Position numbers and translations under genes: made by a program
Source of the DNA: Williamsia sp. 1138
Lineage (GTDB): Bacteria; Actinomycetota; Actinomycetes; Mycobacteriales; Mycobacteriaceae
Reading direction: 5' to 3'
Length of the DNA stretch: 64,000 bases
Assembly: GCF_002095435.2 (NCBI RefSeq)
Contig: NZ_MJEJ02000033.1
Location: 53,848-117,847, forward strand
Shown here: positions 16,929 through 24,556 of the stretch, piece after piece
How positions within the stretch are numbered: the stretch's first letter is position 1
Layout of the letters: each line of letters starts with the position of its first letter
The notes under the pieces: model-generated
Told to the model about the DNA's origin: nothing
Database searches by the model: none
The model's input: the letters and a program-made list of their open reading frames with translations, nothing else

Positions 16929-17606
16929 GTGCATGTCCTGGTGATCGAAGACGACCGCAACGGTGCAGAAACGCTGCGACGCACCCTGATCGCTGCGGGA
17001 TGGATCGTCGCTCTTGCCGACAACGGAGAGGACGGACTCTTCCTGGCGACCAACAACTCCTACGACGCGATCGTGTGCGACATCATGATGCCGAAACTCA
17101 GCGGCTACGAAGTGGTGCGGCAGTTGCGCCACCGAGGAAATTGGACACCAGTGCTGATGCTGACAGCCAAAGACGGTGACTACGACCAAATCGACGCCTT
17201 CGACCTCGGTGCCGATGACTACCTCATCAAGCCCTTCTCCACCGCAGTGCTGACTGCACGCCTGCGCGCTCTCGTCCGCCGCGGCGCGCCAGAGAGGCCG
17301 GCCATACTGACCGCCGGAACACTGACGCTCGATCCCGCAGCCCACATCGTCAGACGTGGAGAAACCGAAATCGACGTCACGCCGAAGGAATTCGCAATCC
17401 TCGAGTTCCTGATCCGCAACAAGGGCGCGGTGGTCAGCAAGGCCGAGATCATGCAGTCAGCGTGGGACGCCCACTATCAAGGTGACCAGAACATCGTCGA
17501 AGTCTACGTCGGATATCTACGCAGGCACATAGATACACCCTTTGACTGTAAAGCGATACGGACCGTGCGCGGGGTGGGCTACCGCCTCACCGAGGACGGG
17601 CGCTGA
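16929..17606 (+). CDS. OmpR/PhoB-family response regulator, second paralog
   Basis: A 225-residue regulator with receiver Asp51 in IVCDIMMPK, LTAKDGDYDQ, KPF, and a winged helix with VTPKEFAILEFL, IVEVYVGYLRRHID and RGVGYRL. It aligns without gaps with the regulator at 12066-12743 through most of its length. The start is GTG 16929, preceded by a GAGGAG site. It forms the tandem pair kinase-regulator with the gene before it. Confidence 0.93.
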   Translation: MHVLVIEDDRNGAETLRRTLIAAGWIVALADNGEDGLFLATNNSYDAIVCDIMMPKLSGYEVVRQLRHRGNWTPVLMLTAKDGDYDQIDAFDLGADDYLIKPFSTAVLTARLRALVRRGAPERPAILTAGTLTLDPAAHIVRRGETEIDVTPKEFAILEFLIRNKGAVVSKAEIMQSAWDAHYQGDQNIVEVYVGYLRRHIDTPFDCKAIRTVRGVGYRLTEDGR

Positions 17607-17862
17607 GGCGGAGCGAGGACCTCTGTCGACGCGACGACCAACTTCGCAGGCGCGCCCGGACCGCTGTGACGGGCGGGGGCATCTGCACCGAGCTCCGCCC
17701 GCGGAACTCGGTCGTAACGAATGGGGTTACCCCTTCCGGCTGACGGCTCCCCCGAACCCGCGATCGGCCACCGGTCGAGTGCACACGCCCGCGATGCCGT
17801 TCGACTGTGTCCAGGCTCGCAGTGTCGCTGCGCTCAGGTGGACGCTGACACAGCAGCCCCTC
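17607..17862. other. Intergenic region before the copper genes
   Basis: About 300 bp lie between the response-regulator stop and the DUF6153 start. No frame has family features. The promoter-proximal end carries the palindrome described at 17863. Confidence 0.5.
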
Positions 17863-17881
17863 AATACCCCTTGGGGGTATT
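17863..17881. promoter_or_regulatory. CsoR/RicR-like copper operator, first copy
   Basis: AATACCCCTTGGGGGTATT is a perfect 8-3-8 palindrome with the TACCCC/GGGGTA core typical of CsoR-family copper-sensor operators. It lies 28 nt before the DUF6153 start and about 12 nt before its GAGGAGG ribosome site. A matching copy lies at 19170. No CsoR-family gene is in the window, so the repressor must act in trans. Confidence 0.65.
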
Positions 17882-17908
17882 ATCGGGGGTCGAGGAGGCA
17901 CCGCTGGC

Positions 17909-18340
17909 ATGAGCAACGCATCGGCACGAGTCGCAGCAACGAGCGCGGCGATCGTCGTCGTACTCGGCGTCCTGTTGCTGCACTCACTGCCGATGACCCA
18001 TCCACCCGGCGGCCACGGCGCCGGCCCGGGGCTTGACTCCGCGACCATCGCCGACCAACGACACGACGCGGCAGCGACCACGATGAGCCACCACGTCGCC
18101 CCCGCGAAGGCCGTGGTGATGCTGTCGTCGGCGACTGTTCACACCTCTGATATGGCGATGAGCATGTGCATGGCCCTGGTGACGATCGTGGCGGCATTGC
18201 TGCTGATCCGTCATCTCGCACCGCACAGCGATCAGGACGACGCGGCCTGGTCGCATCTCACAGCGATGGGGCGGCACCGGTCCCGCGCACCCCCATGGGC
18301 CGGGCCTTCCCTCGAGAAGTTGTCGATTCTGCGGATCTGA
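17909..18340 (+). CDS. DUF6153-like small membrane protein of a copper locus
   Basis: A 143-residue protein with an N-terminal helix (AATSAAIVVVLGVLLLHSLPM) and a second hydrophobic segment with a Met-rich start (MAMSMCMALVTIVAALLLI). The loop between them contains His/Met clusters (HPPGGHG, MSHHVAP) suited to soft-metal binding. The HSLPMTH and GHG pattern fits actinobacterial DUF6153 proteins, whose role is unknown. ATG 17909 follows GAGGAGG. The CsoR-like palindrome immediately upstream and the DUF305 and Cu-ATPase genes downstream point to a copper-responsive transcription unit. Confidence 0.7.
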   Translation: MSNASARVAATSAAIVVVLGVLLLHSLPMTHPPGGHGAGPGLDSATIADQRHDAAATTMSHHVAPAKAVVMLSSATVHTSDMAMSMCMALVTIVAALLLIRHLAPHSDQDDAAWSHLTAMGRHRSRAPPWAGPSLEKLSILRI

Positions 18341-18443
18341 CAGGCGATCACCCGACCGGGTGATTCGCCTCAGAGTCATACCCCGCGGACCGCATGTCCG
18401 CGGAACACTCGCAACTCCACAACACTTTTCGAGGAGATAGATC

Positions 18444-19091
18444 ATGCGTGCTTCACATTCGACCCGGATCACACTGGCGGCGTCCACCCTCGCCGTCGCG
18501 GCCGTCCTTGCCATCGCAGGGTGCACCAGCGACGACGGACACGACATGGATTCGATGTCCATGTCCGGTCACTCGATGACGAGTTCGGCCGCACCCTCCA
18601 CGTCCACACAGGCTTCGACGGAGTTCAACGCCGCCGACGTCACATTCGCAAACGGCATGTACCCCCATCATGCACGAGCCCTCGACATGGCGGAGCTGGT
18701 CCCTGATCGCAGTACGAACCCGGAGATCATCAAACTGGCCCGCGCGATCGAATCCGCCCAGGGTCCGGAGATGGAACAGTTGGCCCGGTGGCTGCGGGCG
18801 TGGGGTCAACCCGCTCCCGCGTCGTCGACAACCGGCCACATGGGCGGTATGGACCACAGCGGAATGACCGGCATGATGTCCGACCAGGACATGGCCGATC
18901 TGACGTCGAAATCCGGCTCCGAATTCGACCAGGCGTGGCTGACCATGATGATCGAACATCACGAGGGTGCCGTCGAGATGGCCGGGATCGAAGTGACCGA
19001 AGGGTCCAACGCGGAGGCAAAAGCGATGGCACAGAACATCATCACCAGTCAGCAGAACGAAATCGCGACCATGAGGACACTGCAGCAGTAA
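18444..19091 (+). CDS. DUF305 copper-associated lipoprotein
   Basis: A 215-residue exported protein with a signal peptide ending in the lipobox LAIAGC. A short Met/His/Asp segment follows (HDMDSMSMSGHSM), then a ferritin-like four-helix DUF305 domain with FANGMYPHHARALDMAEL, GHMGGMDHSGMTGMM and MMIEHHEGAVEMAGIE. The HHxxAxxMA and EHHxGAxEMA motifs are the family hallmark. DUF305 proteins are periplasmic or surface proteins found in copper and silver resistance loci, probably as metal binders. It is the second gene after the operator at 17863 and is followed by a strong hairpin. Confidence 0.88.
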   Translation: MRASHSTRITLAASTLAVAAVLAIAGCTSDDGHDMDSMSMSGHSMTSSAAPSTSTQASTEFNAADVTFANGMYPHHARALDMAELVPDRSTNPEIIKLARAIESAQGPEMEQLARWLRAWGQPAPASSTTGHMGGMDHSGMTGMMSDQDMADLTSKSGSEFDQAWLTMMIEHHEGAVEMAGIEVTEGSNAEAKAMAQNIITSQQNEIATMRTLQQ

Positions 19092-19106
19092 CACCGGCAC
19101 CACGCG

Positions 19107-19142
19107 GCGGCCAGGAACCGCAGACCCGCGGTTCCTGGCCGC
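19107..19142. terminator. Hairpin terminator after DUF305
   Basis: GCGGCCAGGAACCGC pairs perfectly over 15 bp with GCGGTTCCTGGCCGC around a 6-nt loop, 15 nt after the stop codon and upstream of the second copper operator. It separates the DUF6153-DUF305 unit from the ATPase gene. Confidence 0.78.
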
Positions 19143-19169
19143 TTCGTATGCGCGCAGACCTACTCGACA

Positions 19170-19188
19170 GATACCCCTGGGGGGTATA
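19170..19188. promoter_or_regulatory. CsoR/RicR-like copper operator, second copy
   Basis: GATACCCCTGGGGGGTATA repeats the 7/8-3-7/8 palindrome found at 17863. It ends 11 nt before the ATPase start codon, and its right arm overlaps a TATACA that looks like a -10 element. A bound repressor would therefore cover the promoter. Confidence 0.65.
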
Positions 19189-19199
19189 CATTCACAATC

Positions 19200-21275
19200 A
19201 TGAGTACGCAGAGCCAGCACCACACGATGAAGGACGAGACCGTGACCGGCACGTCCCTGCACGACCACGGGGGACGCGGCGAGCACGAGGGGCATGGCGG
19301 GCACGCAGGGCACGCCGATCATGTGGGGCAGTTCCGCAGACTGTTCTGGATCATGCTGGTGCTGGCCATACCGGTGACGTTCTTCTCGGACATGTTCGCG
19401 ATGATCGTCGGGTACGACCTTCCTGACGTCCCCGGCCTGGCCTGGGTCTCCCCCGTGCTCGGCACCATCATGTACGTCTGGGGAGGGCGACCCTTTCTGG
19501 TCGGCGCGATCGGCGAGATACGTTCTCGCGCACCAGGCATGATGCTGCTCATCGCTCTGGCCATCACAGTGGCGTTTGTCGCGTCCTGGGGCGCGAGTCT
19601 GGATCTGCTCGATCACGGACTCGACTTCTGGTGGGAACTGGCCCTGCTGATAGTCATCATGTTGCTGGGGCACTGGATCGAGATGCGCTCGCTCGCCCAG
19701 ACCACGTCGGCACTGGACTCGCTGGCAGCACTCCTCCCCGACGAAGCCGAACGCGTCGACGGTGAGCGGATCACCGTCGTCGCGCCGGCAGAACTGCTGG
19801 TCGGCGATATCGTGATCGTCCGCCCCGGCGCAAGCGTGCCAGCAGACGGAACCATCGTCGACGGTGCCGCCGAGGTCGATGAGTCAATGGTCACCGGGGA
19901 ATCGCGGCCTGTACGTCGCGGCGCCGGCGACACGGTGGTCGCCGGAACCGTGACCACCGACTCCGGCCTCCGAGTTCAGGTCACCGCCATCGGTGACGAC
20001 ACGACCTTGGCAGGCATTCGACGCCTGGTCACCGATGCCCAGAACTCGTCGTCACGGGCACAGCGACTCGCCGACACCGCCGCTGCCTGGCTGTTCTGGT
20101 TCGCCTTGACGGCTGCGGTGATCACCGCGATCGTCTGGACCACGCTCGGATCGCCCGACGACGCGGTGGTCCGCACGATCACGGTGCTCGTCATCGCCTG
20201 TCCTCACGCCCTGGGTCTGGCCATTCCGCTCGTCGTCGCGATCGCCACCGAGCGCGCCGCCCGGGGCGGTGTCCTGATCAAAGAGCGGCTGGCGCTGGAG
20301 TCGATGCGCACCATCGACGCGGTGCTCTTCGACAAGACAGGCACCCTGACCAAGGGGGAACCGGCCGTCACCGCCATCGAAGCTGCCGCGGGTTACAGCA
20401 GCGATGCCATGCTCGCGATGGCAGCGGCCGCCGAGAGCGACAGCGAACACCCCCTGGCCAGGGCCATCGTGAACGCCGCCACCCAGCGCGGGCTCGAGGT
20501 GCCGGCAGCAACGGACTTCGCGTCGTCACCCGCGGTCGGGGTCACCGCGACCGTCGAGCGTCATCAGGTGAGAGTCGGGGGTCCCCGGCTCCTCGACGAG
20601 ACCGGCCAGGCCGAGCTCGGCGTCGCCGACACCTGGCGTCAGGACGGCGCGATCATCCTGCACGTCCTGCGTGATGGCGAGGTGATAGGTGCCCTCGGAT
20701 TGGCCGATGAGGTTCGGGCGGAGTCGCGCGAGGCCATCGATGCACTGCACGCGTTGAACATTCATGTCGTGATGATCACCGGTGACGCCGAGGCCGTCGC
20801 TCGCACCGTCGCCACCGACCTCGGAATCGACCGGGTGTTCGCAGGGGTGCGACCCGAGGACAAAGCAGCGAAAGTTCAGGAGCTGCAACAGGAAGGACGA
20901 AAAGTCGCCATGGTCGGTGACGGTGTCAACGACGCGCCGGCCCTCGCCCAGGCCGACGTCGGGATAGCGATCCGCGCCGGAACCGATGTCGCCGTTGCCG
21001 CTGCCGGTGTCATCTTGGCCGGCGACGATCCCCGGTCCGTGCTCTCGGTCATCGAACTATCCAAGGCGAGCTACCGCAAGATGAAGCAAAACCTCTGGTG
21101 GGCAGCGGGTTACAACCTGATCTCGGTACCACTGGCCGCAGGGGTGCTGGCGCCCGTCGGGTTTGTGCTGCCCATGTCCGTCGGCGCGATCCTGATGTCG
21201 GCATCCACCGTTGTCGTCGCGCTCAATGCGCAGTTACTGCGACGTCTCGACCTGCGACCAGGAGCGCGCGCATAG
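19200..21275 (+). CDS. CPH-type heavy-metal P1B ATPase (CopB-like copper exporter)
   Basis: A 691-residue metal-exporting P-type ATPase. The N-terminus is His-rich ([21 protein letters not shown], residues 21-41) and has no CXXC metal-binding domain. The actuator motif is MVTGESRPV; the transmembrane metal site is Cys334-Pro-His336 rather than CPC, typical of CopB/P1B-3-like pumps. Asp378 in DKTGTLTKG is the phosphorylation site; SEHPLARAI is the P1B HP motif; [10 protein letters not shown] forms the hinge. Substrate by family is copper (Cu2+/Cu+) or silver, exported from the cytoplasm. The ATG at 19200 lies about 10 nt after the apparent -10, so the mRNA may be leaderless; a GTG at 19242 behind AAGGACGAG is an alternative start. 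Confidence 0.9.
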   Translation: MSTQSQHHTMKDETVTGTSLHDHGGRGEHEGHGGHAGHADHVGQFRRLFWIMLVLAIPVTFFSDMFAMIVGYDLPDVPGLAWVSPVLGTIMYVWGGRPFLVGAIGEIRSRAPGMMLLIALAITVAFVASWGASLDLLDHGLDFWWELALLIVIMLLGHWIEMRSLAQTTSALDSLAALLPDEAERVDGERITVVAPAELLVGDIVIVRPGASVPADGTIVDGAAEVDESMVTGESRPVRRGAGDTVVAGTVTTDSGLRVQVTAIGDDTTLAGIRRLVTDAQNSSSRAQRLADTAAAWLFWFALTAAVITAIVWTTLGSPDDAVVRTITVLVIACPHALGLAIPLVVAIATERAARGGVLIKERLALESMRTIDAVLFDKTGTLTKGEPAVTAIEAAAGYSSDAMLAMAAAAESDSEHPLARAIVNAATQRGLEVPAATDFASSPAVGVTATVERHQVRVGGPRLLDETGQAELGVADTWRQDGAIILHVLRDGEVIGALGLADEVRAESREAIDALHALNIHVVMITGDAEAVARTVATDLGIDRVFAGVRPEDKAAKVQELQQEGRKVAMVGDGVNDAPALAQADVGIAIRAGTDVAVAAAGVILAGDDPRSVLSVIELSKASYRKMKQNLWWAAGYNLISVPLAAGVLAPVGFVLPMSVGAILMSASTVVVALNAQLLRRLDLRPGARA

Positions 21276-21302
21276 GGCCCGCGACACAATCCATACCGGC
21301 TT

Positions 21303-22787
21303 TCAGTCGACCGGCTCCGGGTCGAGATGTATCGCGTCTCCGCCCGACGGTTCCATTTCGAGGACCTCTCGGTTGAAGATCATCATTTTCACGAAATAGA
21401 GCCCGCCTGCCGCGACCAGACCGAGCACTATCGCGACCGGGACACGAGCTTCCTCGGGTGTCACGAGAACGAAGATCGCTCCCACCACCCAGATCAACGC
21501 CACGACGGCAACGGGCACTTCGAAGCGGCCGAGGCTGAATCCGCCTTCCCTGACCTCCAGCCGTTTCCGCACCACCAGGTACAAGATCACGATCCCGCCG
21601 TAGATGATGGCCGGCAGAACGGTGCCGCCGACCAGCAGCTCGATCAATGCATCACCGGGAAGCGCGACCATGAGCACCACCCCGATCACGAGTACGAGGA
21701 TTGTCGCGGTGACCGGTGTCTGCGTGCGAGGGTTCACCTTCCGCAGCCACTTGTGGGCGGGGAAACGCCCATCTCGAGCCATGGCAAACGCCTGCCTCGA
21801 GCATGCGGCCATCACCACCATCCCGCCTCCGAAGATCGCAAACACGATGACTGCCAGCAGGATCCGCTCCGCCACCGGTCCGAGCTGATCTCGGATGATC
21901 GCCGCGACCGGTGAGCCATCGGCGCTCACTTTGTCCACGTCTTCGATCGCGACGGTCAGTGCGATCAGGAACACCAGTCCGGCAATCGCTGCCGCGAGGA
22001 CCGATCCGACGATCGCACGCGGCACACTACGGAACGGGTCTTTGGCCTCCTCGGCAAGGTTCGCTGCCGAGTCGAATCCGACGAGCGTGGTCATCCCCAT
22101 CAGCATGCCGGCCATCAAACCGCCACCGACCGCAAAGTAGTTGGCCTCGCCCTCTGTGACCCCCCTCGAGGTCAGATTGCCGACGTCACCGCTACTGGTG
22201 AACACCACCACCGCCGCCAACGCGAGCACCAAGACCACGACGATCCCGATCTCCGCGGCCACCGCACCCGACGTGATCAAGCCGAGCAGCTTGGTCGAGG
22301 CGATCACCATCACCACCTGGATGATCATGACCACCACCGTGATGATCCGGGCTGTGTCCTCGTTCTCGTCCATCCCGACCAGGGGCATGAAAGCCTGACT
22401 GGCCAGCGCGCTGTCCATGGCGACGACTGCGGTGGCCAGGTACCAGAAGGTGAGCCACCCGAACAGCCACCCGACCTTGGGATTGGCCAGCCGAGAGGCC
22501 CACTGGTACGAGGATCCGCTCAACGCGATCCGCGCGGCGAACTGGGCAACCACCAAGGCAACCAACGTCTGTCCGATCGCGGCGATCACCCACAGCCAGA
22601 TACCGACCGGACCGGCAGTGTTCAACACCTGCCCGTAGGTGGCGAACACGCCGACCGCCACCGAGATGAACGCGAACGAGATCGCGAAAACCTGGAAGCC
22701 TCCGAGGGTTCGTTTCAGTTCTGTGCCCGAGTCACCGACATGTGCCGCATTGTTCGAAGGCCGGTCGTCGGCCAGGGAATTTGCCAC
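21303..22787 (-). CDS. APC-superfamily amino acid permease, paralog A
   Basis: A 494-residue amino acid-polyamine-organocation transporter with about 12 helices. The N-terminal GFQVFAISFAFISVAVGVF, the GSSYQWASRLANPKVGWLFGW region, and GFDSAANLAEEAKDPFRSVPRAI are the consensus APC elements. The substrate is unknown. The start is a GTG at 22787 behind TGAGGTA. It is highly similar along its whole length, and identical in length, to the permease at 34218-35702, and both share a conserved leader. The neighbouring thiolase gene is divergent. Confidence 0.88.
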   Translation of the reverse strand: MANSLADDRPSNNAAHVGDSGTELKRTLGGFQVFAISFAFISVAVGVFATYGQVLNTAGPVGIWLWVIAAIGQTLVALVVAQFAARIALSGSSYQWASRLANPKVGWLFGWLTFWYLATAVVAMDSALASQAFMPLVGMDENEDTARIITVVVMIIQVVMVIASTKLLGLITSGAVAAEIGIVVVLVLALAAVVVFTSSGDVGNLTSRGVTEGEANYFAVGGGLMAGMLMGMTTLVGFDSAANLAEEAKDPFRSVPRAIVGSVLAAAIAGLVFLIALTVAIEDVDKVSADGSPVAAIIRDQLGPVAERILLAVIVFAIFGGGMVVMAACSRQAFAMARDGRFPAHKWLRKVNPRTQTPVTATILVLVIGVVLMVALPGDALIELLVGGTVLPAIIYGGIVILYLVVRKRLEVREGGFSLGRFEVPVAVVALIWVVGAIFVLVTPEEARVPVAIVLGLVAAGGLYFVKMMIFNREVLEMEPSGGDAIHLDPEPVD

Positions 22788-22801
22788 CTTGGGTACCTCA
22801 C

Positions 22802-22864
22802 CTCGGGTTGTAGGAGGGCATCCCGCGCCAGGCGGTCGGAACGTTGACCAAAGGCTAACCCGAG
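22802..22864 (-). promoter_or_regulatory. Conserved structured leader of permease A (candidate cis-regulatory RNA)
   Basis: On the minus strand an outer stem CTCGGGTT/AACCCGAG (8 bp, 22864-22857 with 22809-22802) encloses TAGCCTTTGG and an inner hairpin CGTTCCG/CGGGATG (22843-22837 with 22825-22819) with an 11-nt loop. The outer 3' strand ends next to the TGAGGTA ribosome site. The same blocks in the same order precede permease B. It could also be an operator or part of the promoter, since TAGCCT fits a -10 element. Confidence 0.45.
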
Positions 22865-22988
22865 TTATGCACGCAGATCCGATGAAGCGCGGTTTTGACG
22901 GGTGGTAGATCTGGTCAGCACGCCCAGCAATACGTCATCAGACGTCCCACCGATTCGGCCACGTGGCTCATCACAAATGGAATAGCAT

Positions 22989-23004
22989 CCAGACACATGT
23001 CTGG
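22989..23004. promoter_or_regulatory. Palindrome overlapping the thiolase start codon
   Basis: CCAGACACATGTCTGG consists of 7-bp perfect arms (CCAGACA/TGTCTGG) around CA and includes the ATG at 22997. Position and symmetry suit a TetR- or GntR-type repressor site that would block transcription or translation start. Confidence 0.4.
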
Positions 23005-24556
23005 AAATGCTCGTGGTGGGCCGTATTCCACACTCGCGCCGACGACACCGGTGATCGTCGGGGTCGGCCAGTGGACGCGACGCCCAGAAGGGACCAGCCC
23101 GGCGCCGGAGCCGGCCGCAATGATGGCCGAATCGCTCCGGCGCGCCGCAGACGACACCGGCGGCGACCAGACGCGGGTCATTCGGGAGGCCACCGGTCTG
23201 TGGACTGTGGAAACTGCGAGTTGGCACTATCGGAACGCACCGATGACAGTTGCGGAGTTCCTGCGGATCGCTCCGCCCCGCCATCTCGTCACCTCCTCAA
23301 CCGGAGGTGAGCAACCGCAGGCGCTCGTCAGTCGAGCAGCTCGTGCCATCGCGGCCGGAGACCACGACATCGTCCTCATCACCGGTGGGGAGACCTTCCG
23401 CTCCATGCGATCTGCAGGTTCGACAGGCGTCGGACTCCCGTGGACCGAGCAATCCGACTCGGTTCCGGCCGCCGAGACCGAGCCGGACCCTCATGCCGAC
23501 GCATCCCATGCCTGCGAACTCGCCGTCGGCGCCGTGCTCCCGACCGACTACTATCCCTTGTTCGAGAACGCTTTACGAGGCGCGAGCGGACGGACGATCG
23601 CCGAGCACCAGTCGGTGCTCGGCACGCTGTGGCACAACTTCTCGTCAGTGGCACAGTCAAATCCACACGCCTGGAACCCGATCGACGCGAGTGCCCACCA
23701 GATCGCGACCGTGGGTGTCGACAACCGCATGATCAGCTTCCCGTACACGAAGCTGCTCAATTCGAACATCTGGGTCGATATGGCAGCAGCGGTCATTCTC
23801 TGTTCGGTGGAGAAGGCTCGAAGTCTGGGAATACCGGTCGACAGGTGGGTCTTTCCCATTGCTTCGGCGCAGAGCCACGACCACTGGTTCGTCACCGAGC
23901 GCGACGAACTCCACCGGTCGGACGCGATCGAACTGAACGGCCGATCTGTTCTGGAGACGGCAGCGATCGACATCGACGACGTCGACCACATCGATCTGTA
24001 CTCCTGCTTTCCGTCCGCCGTGCAGGTCGCGGCCAATGCACTCGGGCTCCCGCTCCTCGACCCCGACCGACCGCTCACCGTAACCGGCGGCCTCACTTTC
24101 GGCGGCGGACCCGGAAACAACTACGGCACGCACGCACTCGCGGCGATGACCGAGACACTGCGCAAAGAACCCGGTTCCGTGGGTTTGGTGACCTCGAACG
24201 GTATGTTCCTCACGAAGCACGCCGTCGCCCTGTACTCGACGACGCCACCCCGTACGGAGTTCAGGGTGACCTCCCCGCAACCCGGGATCGATGCCGGCCC
24301 GCGCCGCGTTCCGGCCGAATACTACAGCGGAACAGCTCAATTGGAGACCTTCACCGTTCGACATGACAAACGGGGTGCTGCGGAGCGGGCGATCATCGTC
24401 GGGCGCACCGCGGACGGGGCACGGACCTGGAGTCGCTCAACGGATCAAGACCTGATGGCCGCACTCGAAACAGAGGACTTGCTCGGCCATTCCATGCGAG
24501 TGGCCGATGGCCACGTGGAGGAGATCAGCGCGGTGTCACGAGAGGGGTTGTTCTGA
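22997..24556 (+). CDS. Thiolase-like acetyl-CoA acetyltransferase (SCP-x type)
   Basis: A 519-residue member of the actinobacterial thiolase-fold acetyl-CoA acetyltransferases. It has VIVGVGQWTRR at the N-terminus, AARAIAAGDHDIVLITGGETFRSMRSA, IDLYSCFPSAVQVAANALGL, and GGLTFGGGPGNNYGTHALAAM. The last resembles the C-terminal GGHPxGATG region of thiolases but with Asn/Asn instead of the classical residues. Related proteins serve lipid or sterol side-chain degradation; the substrate is not known here. ATG 22997 is used because the upstream frame has no family features. The stop overlaps the next gene's start by one base, so it is co-transcribed with DUF3556. Confidence 0.8.
   Translation: MSGNARGGPYSTLAPTTPVIVGVGQWTRRPEGTSPAPEPAAMMAESLRRAADDTGGDQTRVIREATGLWTVETASWHYRNAPMTVAEFLRIAPPRHLVTSSTGGEQPQALVSRAARAIAAGDHDIVLITGGETFRSMRSAGSTGVGLPWTEQSDSVPAAETEPDPHADASHACELAVGAVLPTDYYPLFENALRGASGRTIAEHQSVLGTLWHNFSSVAQSNPHAWNPIDASAHQIATVGVDNRMISFPYTKLLNSNIWVDMAAAVILCSVEKARSLGIPVDRWVFPIASAQSHDHWFVTERDELHRSDAIELNGRSVLETAAIDIDDVDHIDLYSCFPSAVQVAANALGLPLLDPDRPLTVTGGLTFGGGPGNNYGTHALAAMTETLRKEPGSVGLVTSNGMFLTKHAVALYSTTPPRTEFRVTSPQPGIDAGPRRVPAEYYSGTAQLETFTVRHDKRGAAERAIIVGRTADGARTWSRSTDQDLMAALETEDLLGHSMRVADGHVEEISAVSREGLF

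Noticed and set aside
16104..17345. Long minus-strand frame across the kinase-regulator pair
   Set aside because: Lies fully opposite two genes with intact catalytic motifs and has no features of its own.
18453..19673. 406-codon minus-strand frame opposite the DUF305 gene and the ATPase start
   Set aside because: His/Gly/Arg-rich shadow; it would cross a strong terminator and the copper operator.
22829..22840. CCGCCTGG in the permease A leader, reminiscent of the ZTP riboswitch core
   Set aside because: The permease B leader lacks this segment, which falls in the variable loop, and the other ZTP core elements are missing.
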